A stretch of 64,000 nt of DNA, taken from assembly GCA_021432635.1 (NCBI GenBank), contig MU270035.1, forward strand, positions 1,001,829-1,065,828, given 5' to 3'. Below, one piece after another: positions 22,923 through 34,233 of this stretch (its first letter is position 1; each line of letters opens with the position of its first letter). The stretch comes from Thozetella sp. PMI_491. Lineage: Eukaryota > Ascomycota > Sordariomycetes > Chaetosphaeriales > Chaetosphaeriaceae. The translations under genes were made by a program, and so were the position numbers. Below the pieces are notes generated by a model, which saw nothing but the letters and a program-made list of their open reading frames with translations, had not been told where the DNA came from and did no database searches.

Positions 22923-25123
22923 TCATCTCGCGTAAGGCCGATTCATCAACGCGATTTCTCTTGCAATCTCGGGCCATTCGAGCTCCCTCTTACCACCAAA
23001 CCCCGGTTGGGCGGACGCTGTAGCTCTCCTCTTGCCAAGCAACTCCTCCCACTTAAGGAGCTCGTACGCAAATCGCAGGTGCGGCTGAATTATCACATTC
23101 AACCGGCGCGCGCGGACGAAGCAGTAGGCTCGAGGGAAAGACATGTCAAGCTCCCGCATGACTTCAGCGATGCATATGGTGGCGCTTCGCGACACACCGA
23201 CCCGGCAATGAACCAGGGTAGCGGTACCGTTCCGCCGGCCTCGATCTGCGGGGTCGACTTGTCAGCATCTCGCTATTCGCTCAAGGTCTAAGAGGTTCTC
23301 TTCTTCTATTCTCCAGCAGCGGCGGTGGGCTCGCCGGTTCCGGGTGTTCACTTACCAATGAACTCCAAACATCTTTCAAACTCATCGGTCAATGGGTCGA
23401 TGCCGTTATCCTGCACCCCCTGCACGGTACAAGTGTTCTCCGGGCCCCATTCCTCTAGCTCACCATCTCTCCACATGGCCATCTCTCCGACGCTCAAGAT
23501 CTGGCCGATGCCCAAAGCCTTGAGAAGATCCGGGTTGTTCGCGTGGCCTAAGTTCCCGAGGTACATGTAGTCCATGATCCGGCTAGGAAGGGAGCCATCG
23601 AGGCCAGGCAGCCACCGAGGCTCATCTTTGATCAAAGCAGTGATGGCGGGGAGACTCTTGTCAACACAGGCGGGTGATTCATGCAGAAGCCGCGGCGCAA
23701 TCGCCGTCAACAGCGCGACGTCGGTAGGGTAAGCGAAGAAATTCCTCTGCATAGTTGTGTGAAGGTTGAGCCATGCATCGGGCACCAGCCGCCCCGTGCT
23801 AAAGCTATAGTAGGCAAGACCGAGCATCGTGGATTCTGTGTAGCCATCGGCACAGTGGATCAGGACCTTTCGAGGGCGGAGGTTGAAATGGGAAAGGTCT
23901 GCCATGTGGATGTCCCCATCAGCATCACTCTGTGGCTTGGGATAGGAAGGATGGGTCCCGTGTGCCAGGTGGTATATCCACCTGCAGGACTCGAGAATGG
24001 CGTCTGCCTCAGCGTGGGACCAGGTCGGCGCAAGAATGCTCCCAGACGAGGGAAAGTCGATTCTTCGGGCTTTGGAGCCCTCGCAGACGGCCTGGAAAGC
24101 AGCGGGGTTCAGTCGGCCGGTATCTGTGCACTCGACCAAAACATCATACTCTTCCTCCTCGTCTTCTGGCAGCGTGGGACCTAGCCAAACATTATGGGAG
24201 ATCTCAGACGCCTTCGTCATGGTGTACATCTCGCTCCGCTCCTGGTCGGCGAAGCTCAGAACGTTGCCCGTTAGATGGCCAGCCGCGTCGACCACGACAA
24301 GCTCAGGGTAAACTTCTTCAAATATGGAGAAGAGGCCGGGACAAATAAAAGTGTTGTAAATGGGTAGGTCATGATTTTGTGCTTCGTGCTTGTCACGCCA
24401 CGACTGCTGGGCAGCAGCCAGGTCCCAGCCCACTCGTCGGACCAAGGCTTCGTCCTCTCCATATACAATGATATCGGAAGTCATGGCGCATTTCGTGGAT
24501 TGGATCTGGAAGTTTCGAACCGAAAACCCGTCTTTGGGGTCCACGTCGAGGAACTCGGGAGGTTGGCCAGGGTGTAACACCTCTTGTGGTGCAATGGCTC
24601 CCTTCAGCCGAGCTACGCTCAGGTCGCCATCCGCTTTCACAAGGGTGATTCCGCGCAGGCAGTAGGGGGTCCTCCGCAGGCCGCGGCGGCGGCTAAAGAA
24701 GGCCATCTGAATGTGGTTATTCGGATGCAGGCCATGAAACCAAGGGAAGACCAGCGCTGGGTCTGGAAGCGGCTGCCGGGCCTGGAAGTCCAGGGCATCT
24801 GCCATCTCCGCTGGGTTGATTCGGTACATGGACAATGGCCCGGAATCGATGCGAGGGTACTTGTCCGGTGGGAAGAGCAAGGAAGCCTGGGGTTGCTCGG
24901 TATCCTTCCCGGGGGACGGCGGCGGCGTGGTCGGCTCATCATGCGGGACTGGGCCTGGGGGGCACACCGGTATGTGCTTATTCGGTACCGGCGTCGTGCA
25001 TGGCGCAGTCTGGGAATTGATGGCCTCCAGTGTGATGGGGGAGGAGAGAGGGCCAATGTTGGACGCCGCCCGATGAGGGGCGAGGGGTCGTGGGAGTGCA
25101 ACCGTGGCCATGATGGTCGACAT
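22923..25123 (-). CDS. pps1: Dual-specificity protein phosphatase Pps1
   Basis: Tyr/Ser/Thr phosphatase of the Pps1 type; in yeast it is linked to S-phase and checkpoint control. Two exons, 25123-23356 and 23245-22923, give 696 aa. The intron splits an Asp codon and restores CLEFIDRGRRNGTATLVHC. The catalytic P-loop is HCRVGVSRS with His602, Cys603 and Arg609, followed by the usual ICIAEVMRE helix. The DSP domain starts near 520 (DYMYLGNLGHANNPDLLKALGIGQILSVGE). A second, upstream signature HCADGYTES at 423 has Glu430 where Arg is required, within a conserved Pps1 central region; it is probably non-catalytic. Residues 1-90 are Pro-rich. Two in-frame ATGs lie four codons apart (25123 and 25111); the second has the better context. 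No other gene is close on either side. Confidence 0.92.
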
Positions 25124-26128
25124 AGCTGTGTAGTCTCGTATATCTCGGGATGAATAAAGAGGCGGCGATGGTATTCACGATCTCTCGCTGTTGGGGATCG
25201 CACGTCGTTTGCAGTCTCGTGCCAATACAGGGGCGAGAGGGCGGGGGCCAAGTCCGTAGGCCCTTTCGTGCACAGGCAGCCGACACAGGTCGTACCGGCT
25301 GGCCGCGTCCGCGGTTCACAGTATGGTGCTGGTGAGGCCGATTGGAGGGGAGGAGTTCGGGCCTCACAGCATGCGTTCAGATAGATTCGGATATTGAAAA
25401 GGGAGGTTTCGAGAGAGGTCGGCCAGGTCCAACACCCCGTCTCGAGTAGTGATCTTGATGAGGGGACGGCATGTATTGTGTAGCAGCCTTATCGCAGACC
25501 CCTGCCGTTAGCAAGGAACCGATCACCAATGGCAAGCCACGGCAGGGGAAGGATGAGCAGCAGCGGCAGATAAGACAGAACTCAACACACACCCCAGGAC
25601 GCCAGGCGAATCTTGGACAGGCCTCGAGAGTGAGAGTGCAGGCAAGACAAGAGACGGCCAAACAATGATGGACAGTGAGCGGCAGGCCTGTGCCAAAACC
25701 CACATACGCCACTGCGAGCCAGCCGATGCTGTCCGTCTAGCTAGGTGGTAGGTAGGCAAGGTAAGCCGCGCTGCCGAGCGGGGAAGCGTTGGCGTGCTAA
25801 ATCGCCAGGGTTCTCCTTGGAATCCAGTGCGCGTCGAAACGCCTAGGCATGGGCGGGGGGGAGGCGGGGGGGGGCAAGTGGGGAAGGAAGATGTGGGTTG
25901 GTTGGGATCTGAGGAAATGGAGTGTGATGGCCACGAGCGGAGGAGGGTGTCAGCCGCCGTGGCAAGCGCGAAGGCAAGCTTGTATATACATACACCTTTC
26001 ACCCGTCCAGTTGCCAGACAAACTAGGTTCTTCGGGGCTCGCGTACCATCTGCAGTGCCCGAGGTGGGATCGGCGAGACGCAGGCGTGGCGGCAAATCTA
26101 GGTGCAGGCGAGGAGGTGTTGTGTGCGC

Positions 26129-26150
26129 GTGTGTGTGTGTGTGTGTGTGT
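26129..26150. repeat. (GT)11 microsatellite
   Basis: Eleven GT units lie in the region upstream of pps1. No interruption is visible. It is likely length-polymorphic. Confidence 0.9.
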
Positions 26151-26982
26151 GGTTGTCCACGGGAAGGCAACTAGCAACAACAGGGGAGACGAGCAGAGAG
26201 TGAGCACCGCTAAGCTACGTACCTTTACAGTGAGCGAAGGGAGAGTAGCCCAGAGAAGGGAGGAGGCAAAAGAGACAAAAAAGATGAAAACGCAGCGACT
26301 AGAGAGAAGGGGGGGAGGAGAAAAGGAAAAGGCGGGGGAGGTTTACTAGGAGACAGAAACGAGGCTGATAAGGCGAGATTGCATGAACAACTTTCTCATA
26401 TCGCACCAGTAGTTGATTGCACCAGGAAAGCTGCAGTACACTAGAACCGCACATACAGGGCGCAGAAGAGAGGGCGAAAGCAGGTGGTTGGACATCTTCC
26501 TCCGCTTTTCGACGCCCCTCGGATGCTCTTGGACGCCCGATGTTCCCAAAGGCCCCTGGGGCGGATAGGACGCCGATGAGGAGGAGGGGTGATTATCCCC
26601 GCCCGTCATGGCGGCTTGTTAGTGTGGAACACTACCGAGGGGGGGCGCTTCCGCAGCACGACTGGGCACAGGGAATGGATGGTGCCTCCGATGCACGCGA
26701 ACACAGCGTCAGGAACCCCCAAGCTCATCCAGCATGAAATTACATGACCCCCGACTCGCCGGCATGCTTCCCTTCTCTTCCTGGCAAACAAGCTCGGGTC
26801 ACCACCCCAGAACCTAATTCCAGGAACAAGTTGGCCGGTGTCGCCTGGTGTGAGCATCCGAGAGAGTGGCGCAATTGGGGGAGGAGGTAGGTAGGTTACT
26901 AGTAGTAGAAAGTGCAAGGCCCCTTGGCCTGCGCGGCGGACCCTGGCAACCTGGCTTGCTTGGGAGCTTCCCATCTGGCGCG

Positions 26983-27027
26983 GGCAAGATGGGCGAGACG
27001 GGCAAGACGAGCAAGACGGGCAAGGCG
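26983..27027. repeat. 9-bp tandem repeat, five units
   Basis: Five consecutive units resembling GGCAAGACG: GGCAAGATG, GGCGAGACG, GGCAAGACG, AGCAAGACG and GGCAAGGCG. The period of nine and the substitutions at few positions suggest a small minisatellite. It lies outside any supported gene. Confidence 0.85.
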
Positions 27028-28413
27028 GGGTCGAGAGGAAAGAGCACAGGGGCCCACTACAGATACTGCCAGTTTCGCTTTAGCCCCCGCTGAAGGCTTG
27101 GCCCAGCCAATAAGCATGCTCACGGCTACTCCAGATTGGAGATGCTTCCCTGGCCTTTGCAGGGATAGCGGCATATGGCAGAGCAGGAAGCAGCCAGTCA
27201 GTGGGCCGCGAGTGGCAAAAAAAGCTTGTGTGATGAGTTAAACTGCCCGCAGCGGTGCGCTGCTGCGACCTCAACCGTCGTACAATAAGGTATGTGTACA
27301 TCTGCCCGACTCACTCGACGGGTTTGCTGCTTGGCGGATAGGCTTTGGCCGATGACAGCCCGCCCGACGAGCATCGAGGGCACTGAAGGCATCAAAGGGG
27401 CTCGTCACGACGGCGCCGCCCGAATCCTGCCGGCCCACTACCTCCCTACTACGTATAATCCACACCCTGTATGTTTGTTAGCTTGAGAATTGAAATGCCA
27501 CTGTCTCACAATCGCTGTTATAGGCCACACAAAGGATGCAGAGAGCAAGCATACCGGGCTGGGAGAACGGAAAGGGGCCAGCAGCGGCAGACAAGGGCCG
27601 GGAGCGGGCCAAGGAGGCCAACAGCGTACCAAAGGAACAGAAGTGAGCCAAAAGAGCCATCAAGCCTTCAAACCCAGCGACCTTGGTCCTGTGCCGGGCT
27701 AGCAAACATACAAGCGGTGGATTGTATGTAGGAAGTACGCGCGACTAGGCATGCAGCCCGCCGCGCCCGCACCGCGCACCATCCCACTTGCGTAGTAGAC
27801 GATCGCCAAAGCCGTGGTCGGGTGGGCAAAGTGGGCTGGTGGGCTCAGGGGATCGATCAGTAGGGTATTTACTTGTACTTGCCTACCTTAACTTAGTGGA
27901 GCCCTTGTGGGGACAGCCCGCCCCGTTTGCGGGAGCATGGTGTTTGCGGGGCCGCTGCGCTAGTAACAGAGCACGGACCATCATGTCGTGTCCCCAGTAC
28001 ATATAGTCTATGAAGCTCAGACCCTAGGAGCGATAGCAGCGAGAGTTCCTGTAGCAGCACGCGCGATACAGTCCAGAAATTTCGCCTCCAGGTAGTAAGC
28101 AAGTGTGGCCGGTAGCATGGCAGGTGTATACTACGTACATGGAGGGGCAGACATGCAAAGCAAACCAGATGGCTCCTCGAACCATCTTGGATGGAGAAGC
28201 TACTATCCCAATCGAACGTGACTCCGAGTTCATCACCCCGATCGCGACCACCTTGTGGACGCTGGGCCCGGCTTGCCCATCTGCCTACAGCTCCGGCCTA
28301 AATCTTCACGTAGGATCACGGTCCCTTCTGAGTCGGTGATGTAGAGAATGGTAGTCAAGGGCGGCTATCCAGCGGCAGTAGCCCTGTTCTCTAGCCCTGC
28401 TGTTGCAAACGCT

Positions 28414-28450
28414 AACAACAACAACAACAATAATAACAATAACAACAACA
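28414..28450. repeat. AAC/AAT trinucleotide run
   Basis: AAC units with three AAT variants in the middle form an imperfect trinucleotide microsatellite in the intergenic region. Confidence 0.85.
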
Positions 28451-29006
28451 TCCTCCCGATTCGCCCCAGCACGGCCTGGGTCCTATGTTGAACGACCTTC
28501 CCGGCTCTCGCAGGCATCCCGAGTGCATAATGATACGGCTTCTGCCTGTCAGCCTACCGGTGCCGTGTGGGTTGACGTATACGACTCTGCCACATCATTC
28601 CGATCTACAAGATCCAGTGTCGTCCTCGTTACGGTATGAGAATCCTACCAACCCCGCCAAGTCTTATCTAGCCCGCGGGTGCCAAACGGGGACGGCCCGG
28701 CTAGATCCTCGCCGCCTCGGCGAAGTCTAGATGTCAGCTTTAAATGTTGAAATTCGGAGCTCGAGCGAGTCTACCTCTATTTGAACGAAGAGACCGCTTC
28801 GTCTACACGGTCAAGTCGATCTGCGTCTCTCTTTCGGATAGTAAGGTTACTACTAGCACCGAGGAAATAAAAGGAAGGAAGGAAAACTCCACCTGCCTGG
28901 TAAGTAGTCACGGAAATTCTACGCTGGCTGAAGTCTACGGACATTTGATTTTACGCCGATATAAGGATGCCCCCCGCCCCCCCCCCCTCTCCCCTTCCGT
29001 ATACGT

Positions 29007-30629
29007 TCAGTTATCATCGCTAGTGAGTCCCAATGCAACAAGAACAATAGTGGCAATGTCCATGACCACAACTAAAAGCCAAATGCCCCAGGCGACACAA
29101 GCCGTAAGCCAGTTGTTCTTCATGTTTACAACCGCAGTGCCATCATCCGAGGGCACCGTCATATACTTCGTCCGGCTAGTGTAGTAGACAACTGGGAACG
29201 TGATAAAGATAAGTCCAATAGCGAGGATGTAATTGCCGGCAACCAGAGCCCTAGAGAGACCGTCTTTGCCCAGCGACAATGCAATGATCATGGCCGGGAC
29301 AATTGCAATGCAACGCGTGATCAAGCGACGCACAAAGGGTGAGAGGCGGATGTTAAGCGCACCCTCCATGACGATGCTGCCAGCCATGGTGGCCACGATG
29401 CCGGCACTGATGCCCGAAAAGAGGAGTGATACGGCAAACATGACGCCAGCGATTGGGGAGATTGTGTCGCTGAACAGGTCATAAAGTTGATACAAGTCGC
29501 CGCTGACGCCGTCGTCGTCATCATCGGGCGTAGGGTCGTAGAAAGCGGAGCCGGAAATGATCAGCAGTGCCGAGTTGACGAAGATGGCGACGGTGAAAAG
29601 CGTGAAAACCAGTTCGGCAATTGAATATCCAAGGCAGGACTTGATCGCGCGGAGAGATGGTCGATAGCCCAAGGTCTCGCAGCTGCTGTTAGCAGGTGCC
29701 TCTGCCATCAGGTCGCGCTTCGCGTCGTAGTCATACAAGCGAGCCCTCGAGAGCGATGTGCCGACGTAGAAGGCATGTGGCATCAGAGTGCCGCCCAGGA
29801 GAGCGCAGGACTCGTAGAGCCCGGTGTCAACGAAGATGTCACGAGACGGAACGAAGCCTAGGAAGACATCACGCGCGGGCTCCGAGACCATCGATAAAGC
29901 AACAACGAGGGTCACGAAGAGGGCCAAGACCAGGAGCGCAATGAATACCTCGAGGATACGGATCCGGCGCAGCTGGCCCTGGGGGTTGTAAAACAACAGG
30001 ACCAGCAGCGTCTCGGCCACCGAGATGACGCAGCCGGCGGCGAGGGGGAGCTGGGGGATGAGGATGTTTAGGGCGATGGCAATGCCGATGACTTGGCCGA
30101 GGTCGGTGCAGATGATACAGGCCTCGGCAATGGCGTAGATGGACAGCTCAAGCCACCGAGGCAGGTAGCGGTGGTTCAATTGGGCCAGGTCCATGCCCGT
30201 AACGGTCCCCAGCTTGATGGAGAGGGACTGGAGGTAGATAGCTATCAGGTTGGAGACGAGAACCATGAATAGAAGCTTGTACTGGAACGAGCCGCCGGCC
30301 GATATCGCTGTCTGATAGTTGTCGGGGTCAACGTAGGCCACGCTGATAATGGCCCCGGGGCCCAGGAACGTCAGGAATTTCCAGAAGACGCCCCAAGACG
30401 TCTTGGGCTCGTCCACATCAAGGCGGCGAGCTTGGTAAACCTTGGGGGTAGCCAAGCGGCCCACCCCAATGCCTAGCTTAGCCTGTAGGTTGGTAAGCAA
30501 GCCGCCTTTCCATCGCGAATCCTGTAAGCCCGCAACAGGCGAGACGGCCTCGGGGGCGGGCGAGATGTGTTTCTCCTCTATCACCAGCTGCGAGACTTGG
30601 GAGGAGAGGTTGGGGTCGGGGTCTGCCAT
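29007..30629 (-). CDS. NRAMP-family divalent metal transporter, atypical metal site
   Basis: A single-exon protein of 540 aa with about 11 hydrophobic segments, the size and topology of NRAMP/Smf proton-coupled metal transporters. The family context is clear: FLGPGAIISVAYVDPDNYQTA in TM1, then GQVIGIAIALNIL in TM4-5, and GGTLMPHAFYVGTSL in TM6. Two key motifs differ from the usual ones. TM1 has DPDN (101-104) instead of DPGN; Asp101 and Asn104 are kept. TM6 has MPHA (283-286) instead of MPHN, with Met283 kept. An acidic DDDDD patch lies in an external or internal loop near residue 370. The first 75 residues are a hydrophilic tail. Substrate may be Mn, Fe or another metal; the sequence does not decide. 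Localisation (plasma membrane, vacuole or endosome) is unknown. Start ATG lies in AGCATGG. Confidence 0.9.
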   Translation of the reverse strand: MADPDPNLSSQVSQLVIEEKHISPAPEAVSPVAGLQDSRWKGGLLTNLQAKLGIGVGRLATPKVYQARRLDVDEPKTSWGVFWKFLTFLGPGAIISVAYVDPDNYQTAISAGGSFQYKLLFMVLVSNLIAIYLQSLSIKLGTVTGMDLAQLNHRYLPRWLELSIYAIAEACIICTDLGQVIGIAIALNILIPQLPLAAGCVISVAETLLVLLFYNPQGQLRRIRILEVFIALLVLALFVTLVVALSMVSEPARDVFLGFVPSRDIFVDTGLYESCALLGGTLMPHAFYVGTSLSRARLYDYDAKRDLMAEAPANSSCETLGYRPSLRAIKSCLGYSIAELVFTLFTVAIFVNSALLIISGSAFYDPTPDDDDDGVSGDLYQLYDLFSDTISPIAGVMFAVSLLFSGISAGIVATMAGSIVMEGALNIRLSPFVRRLITRCIAIVPAMIIALSLGKDGLSRALVAGNYILAIGLIFITFPVVYYTSRTKYMTVPSDDGTAVVNMKNNWLTACVAWGIWLLVVVMDIATIVLVALGLTSDDN

Positions 30630-32986
30630 GCTGAAAACCGCGTTACTGGACCGAGCCGGCAGGGAGAACTGGGTGGAAGAGGCTGCACGGCGAATCGAGA
30701 TAGCAGCCGAGAGGGTCGCCGCGATGGAATAGAGAGCTTGCGTGCGAGTGTAAGTAGTCGCGGTTGGCAGTGGCGTTCTGATACGGGGAAGCTGGGCAAT
30801 TTATCTTTAAATCGGCGTGGCCAGTATGGCAAATGGCCGGGGCTAAATGTTTGTGGGAGAGCTATCGAATACACTGAGTGGGCTTACTGGAGTAAGCCTA
30901 GTCCAACACGGATCCTAGCTACTACGATGTCGATAAATACCAAGGGCGAGTGAAAGCTAGGCTAGACCGGGCATGCAGCTGCGGGCGTGGCGTTTGCTTG
31001 GTGGGCTCGCTGAGACTGGAGCGGGACGGAGACGGGAGAAAGTGCCTACTCGTCGGAGTGGATGCCGAGTTCGATAGGCAAGTGAACCCGCGTGGCCGTC
31101 TGGAATGCCACACGCAAGTCCTAGGGAATTGGGGAGAAGAAACCGGCCTTGCAAGCGCTAGGGCGAGCTTGGTGCTGAGGTCGAGACAGGAGAGCGTGAG
31201 TGGCTGGGGCTTCCACATGTGAGCTGGAGTTCAGGTCGTAATGGCGACTAATTCATCTACCACAGTCATCCCGGCACAGCCCCGGGTGTCACGTCCCAGG
31301 CCGACCTACATACATGTGGTGCTATACCTTGACTGTAAACCCCCAGCTGCGCTAGATACTGTACCATGCATAAGGTACGTAAAGTTCCCACGTGTTAGCG
31401 GCTGTCACAACCACCAAGGCGAGAGGTGCGACGGGACTACACGAGCCAATGGCTGCGGCGAGTACCAAAGAGGTAGTCCGGTATCTGCGATAATCGGACG
31501 AGGTACTCCAATTAAGCAGCGCCTACCGTGATGTGCGCGCGCGTAATGGCTGCTGCTACTTCACTAGTTAGACCTGTGCGCTCAGCCCATCGCTTATCTA
31601 TTGGGAGACCTGGCCAGTACCGCCGAACTGAGTCAGGACATCTCAGGCAGAGGCCGGAAATGGGCTCGCAGTTCTCGCGATGGCGCCGCTGTCTCGGCTA
31701 CTTTAGTTTTGCTTTAGTGAAGCCCGGAACCGTGCGCGATGACGCGCAAGCTGCTGAAGAGACTTTTCACCCCAAGAGCGGTCGGCCAGCAGCCTAGAGG
31801 CCGGGCCCACCGAACCATACTCCCTCGAGTTCGAACAAGAGGAAGGGAGAGAGCCACAAAGGCCTGTCACAAATTAATTACTACTCCTTCTCGTGATGAC
31901 GGGTGCTTCTCGAGCCCGGGCCCATGTTAGGACCTATCAACTGAACGGCCGGGCGGCGGCGATAGCTCCGCCACTTTGCTATCCCGTCCCTTGTTGTATC
32001 CGGGCTCGCTGTCACCAAGCCGAGCCAAGAGTTGGGCTTTCATGTCGTCTGGTACGGGCATCGCTGTGTCGGACCTGCAACCATGACTCGAGAACCTCGG
32101 GCGAGGACGCTGGGTTCGAATGAACAAGGGAAGCGGCCTAGCGGCTTTGGCATGAGGCGATTTCCTTTTTCTTTCCCCCCTTTTCCTCCCTTGCTAATTA
32201 GTATTAGCGCTTGCTTGAGCTTGCTTAAAAGGTTGACAGAACAACTATTGACTCGGACGAAGAAAAAAGAAAAAAAACTTTCGCCGCAGTGACGGGTCTA
32301 GCTTTGGAAGGTGGCGTTTCCCCAGGGAGCTGATCTTCGATAGTTGCAAGAGGGCAGGGCCAGCTTAATGCATAGCTTGAGGCTAGAGGCAGCCTTGGCG
32401 TCTCATTCATCAAGGGAACTTGCCTGTCTTCTTCCTATACGCCGTCCTGACTCCAGGGGTCGACCCCGGACCCTGGTGCGGAATACCACTGATTGCATGG
32501 TGGAGACTGCTGCAGGGCAAGAACAGCCCGACGGACTTGCAATTCGAATTTTGCGAAGTTCAGCAATAGGGAAGGTAGGTAGCCGCACATCAGCCACGCT
32601 GAGCTACCGTAGATGCCCCTAATCCCTCCCGAGCCCTTATGCTCATTTCCTCTCATTCCGCACGCGACGTGGTGTACCTGTTATTCGGGTCGATGCCTCA
32701 GGCCCCGTAAAGCACCTTCCATACGTAAATCTTGAACTTGGCTTAAGGAGCGTTCGCCACCTAGTCTAGCTACAGCCATGCGCGTGCTGACTGCTCCGTA
32801 TCAGCAACAGCCACCCGGCAGTCAGCCCAGCCATCCGCCCTCCTCTACCACCAACTATTACTCTTGTCCTGGCCGAACGGGGCGTCGTGCGATTAGGGTT
32901 CTCTCCCCTTTTCACCTTGAGCAAAACGTTCACCGGAATACCCTTCACCTTCCCTCCTCTCTTTTGCTCGCCTGGCCTTGACTACC
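30630..32986. promoter_or_regulatory. Divergent interval between the NRAMP and CaCA transporter genes
   Basis: This is 2.36 kb between the start codons of two cation transporter genes that point away from each other. It must include both promoters. No ORF is convincing. A purine/pyrimidine-skewed patch lies at 32160-32280, with T-rich, C-rich and A-rich runs close together. I did not recognise specific metal-response sites. Confidence 0.5.
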
Positions 32987-34233
32987 ATGGTTGACGTCAA
33001 TGCGCTACTGTCCAATACAGCCTCGTTCATTTCTGGCCTGTTCCTGCTAGAATATGCCGCCGACAAGTTCATCGACCACACAGCGGTCGTCGCCAAGAGG
33101 CTCAACGTCTCTCCCACGCTGGTCGGCCTCCTGACCTGTGGGGCAGAATGGGAAGAGGTGATTCTCGCCCTGCATCTCCTCGAGTGACCGCGGTGCTGAC
33201 CCCACTACAGCTTGTGGTCATCATCATTGCCCTAACCCAGAAGAAGTCGACGATGGCACTCGGAAACCTGATGGGTTCATCGGTGGCCAACATTCTAGGG
33301 TCCTTCTCCCTGGGCTTGTTTTTCCTTAGGTCGGCCACCTTTGACCAGAGCTCCAAGATCTATGCCTCCGTCCTGATGGTGCTTACCACTCTCTTCGCCC
33401 TGTTTCTCATCGCACTGAATGCGACCATGAAGCGCGTGGCCGGGGCACTTCTGATCGCTGCCTTCGTCGTCTACATCGCCTCAGTGGCCTCCTTGATCTA
33501 CCAAGGCACCCTCAGGGCTCCCGAGGACGACTCAAGCGATAGTGACAGCGGTAGTGATAGCGATAGCAACAGCGACTCGGTTTCAGACTCGTCGAGACGC
33601 TCGGACGGTGAACAAACCGACGAGGAGCAGGGGCGTCGGACCCGCTCATCGAGCTCCTTCGTGACAAACGGGCACCTCCTCGGCTCGCTGAAGTCGAGGG
33701 ATGCGCGGGAGCCCAAGGTAGTCAAGAGCATCAAAGTCGCACCGGCAGGTAGACGGAAGCAGAGGAAGCCCTTGAGCTTCCACCTCACACGGCTGCTGAT
33801 GGGCTTCGCCGCCCTGGTTGTCTCGAGTTACGTCATCGCGAACAGTGCTGACAAGATTGGCTACGAATTGGGACTTTCGGGCACAGTGGTGGGCACCACA
33901 ATCCTGTCGATCGCGACCACGTTGCCTGAGAAGTTTGTTGCTGTGCTCGGAGGGGTGCGCAAGCAGCCGGGTATCTTGGTGGCCAACACAGTGGGGTCTA
34001 ACATCTTCCTTCTCACACTCTGCGCTGGCGTGCTCTTCTTCTGGGGAGACCCCGACGCGATCGACCTTGGGTTCACCATGTTCGAGATATCGGCCATGTG
34101 GGTGTCGGCTGCTATTCTCTTGGGCATCGTTCTGGGCGGCGGTCAGCGCTGGATGGGCAGCGTGTTGCTCTGCGGATACGTGGCTTTCATCATGGTGGAG
34201 ATAATGAGCGGGCGAAGCCTGGATGATGACTAG
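32987..34233 (+). CDS. YrbG-like CaCA family cation exchanger
   Basis: Membrane antiporter of the Ca2+/cation superfamily with two inverted alpha repeats. Exons 32987-33157 and 33211-34233 join in frame around a 53-nt intron to give 397 aa. The junction restores TCGAEWEELVVIIIALTQ. The first alpha repeat runs about 43-85 and continues ALGNLMGSSVANILG; the second has SIATTLPEKFVAVLGGVRKQPGILVANTVGSNIFLLTL. About ten transmembrane segments are visible, as in bacterial YrbG. In repeat 1, the usual GTSLPE is replaced by GAEWEE, keeping only the final Glu57. The central loop is a Ser/Asp-rich acidic stretch followed by a basic one. Ca2+ is the likely cation by family, but Na+, K+ or H+ coupling is not shown. 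ATGG in a good context was taken as start. AATAAA lies at 34407-34412. Confidence 0.88.

Larger units (their letters stand above)
25124..29006. other. 3.9 kb intergenic stretch upstream of pps1
   Basis: No gene is supported. It holds a (GT)11 run at 26129-26150, a 9-bp tandem repeat at 26983-27027, and an AAC/AAT trinucleotide run at 28414-28450. CTAGGTGGTAGGTAGG-like words occur near 25741 and 26886. The ORFs here, including a 215-codon minus frame at 25523-26170, are driven by simple repeats. Confidence 0.55.

Noticed and set aside
24637..25251. 204-codon minus-strand ORF overlapping the pps1 start
   Set aside because: Alternate frame of pps1 exon 1; the pps1 frame continues to the catalytic domain.
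25523..26170. 215-codon minus-strand ORF upstream of pps1
   Set aside because: Driven by Thr-His and Pro repeats from the GT run and GC-rich DNA; no motif.
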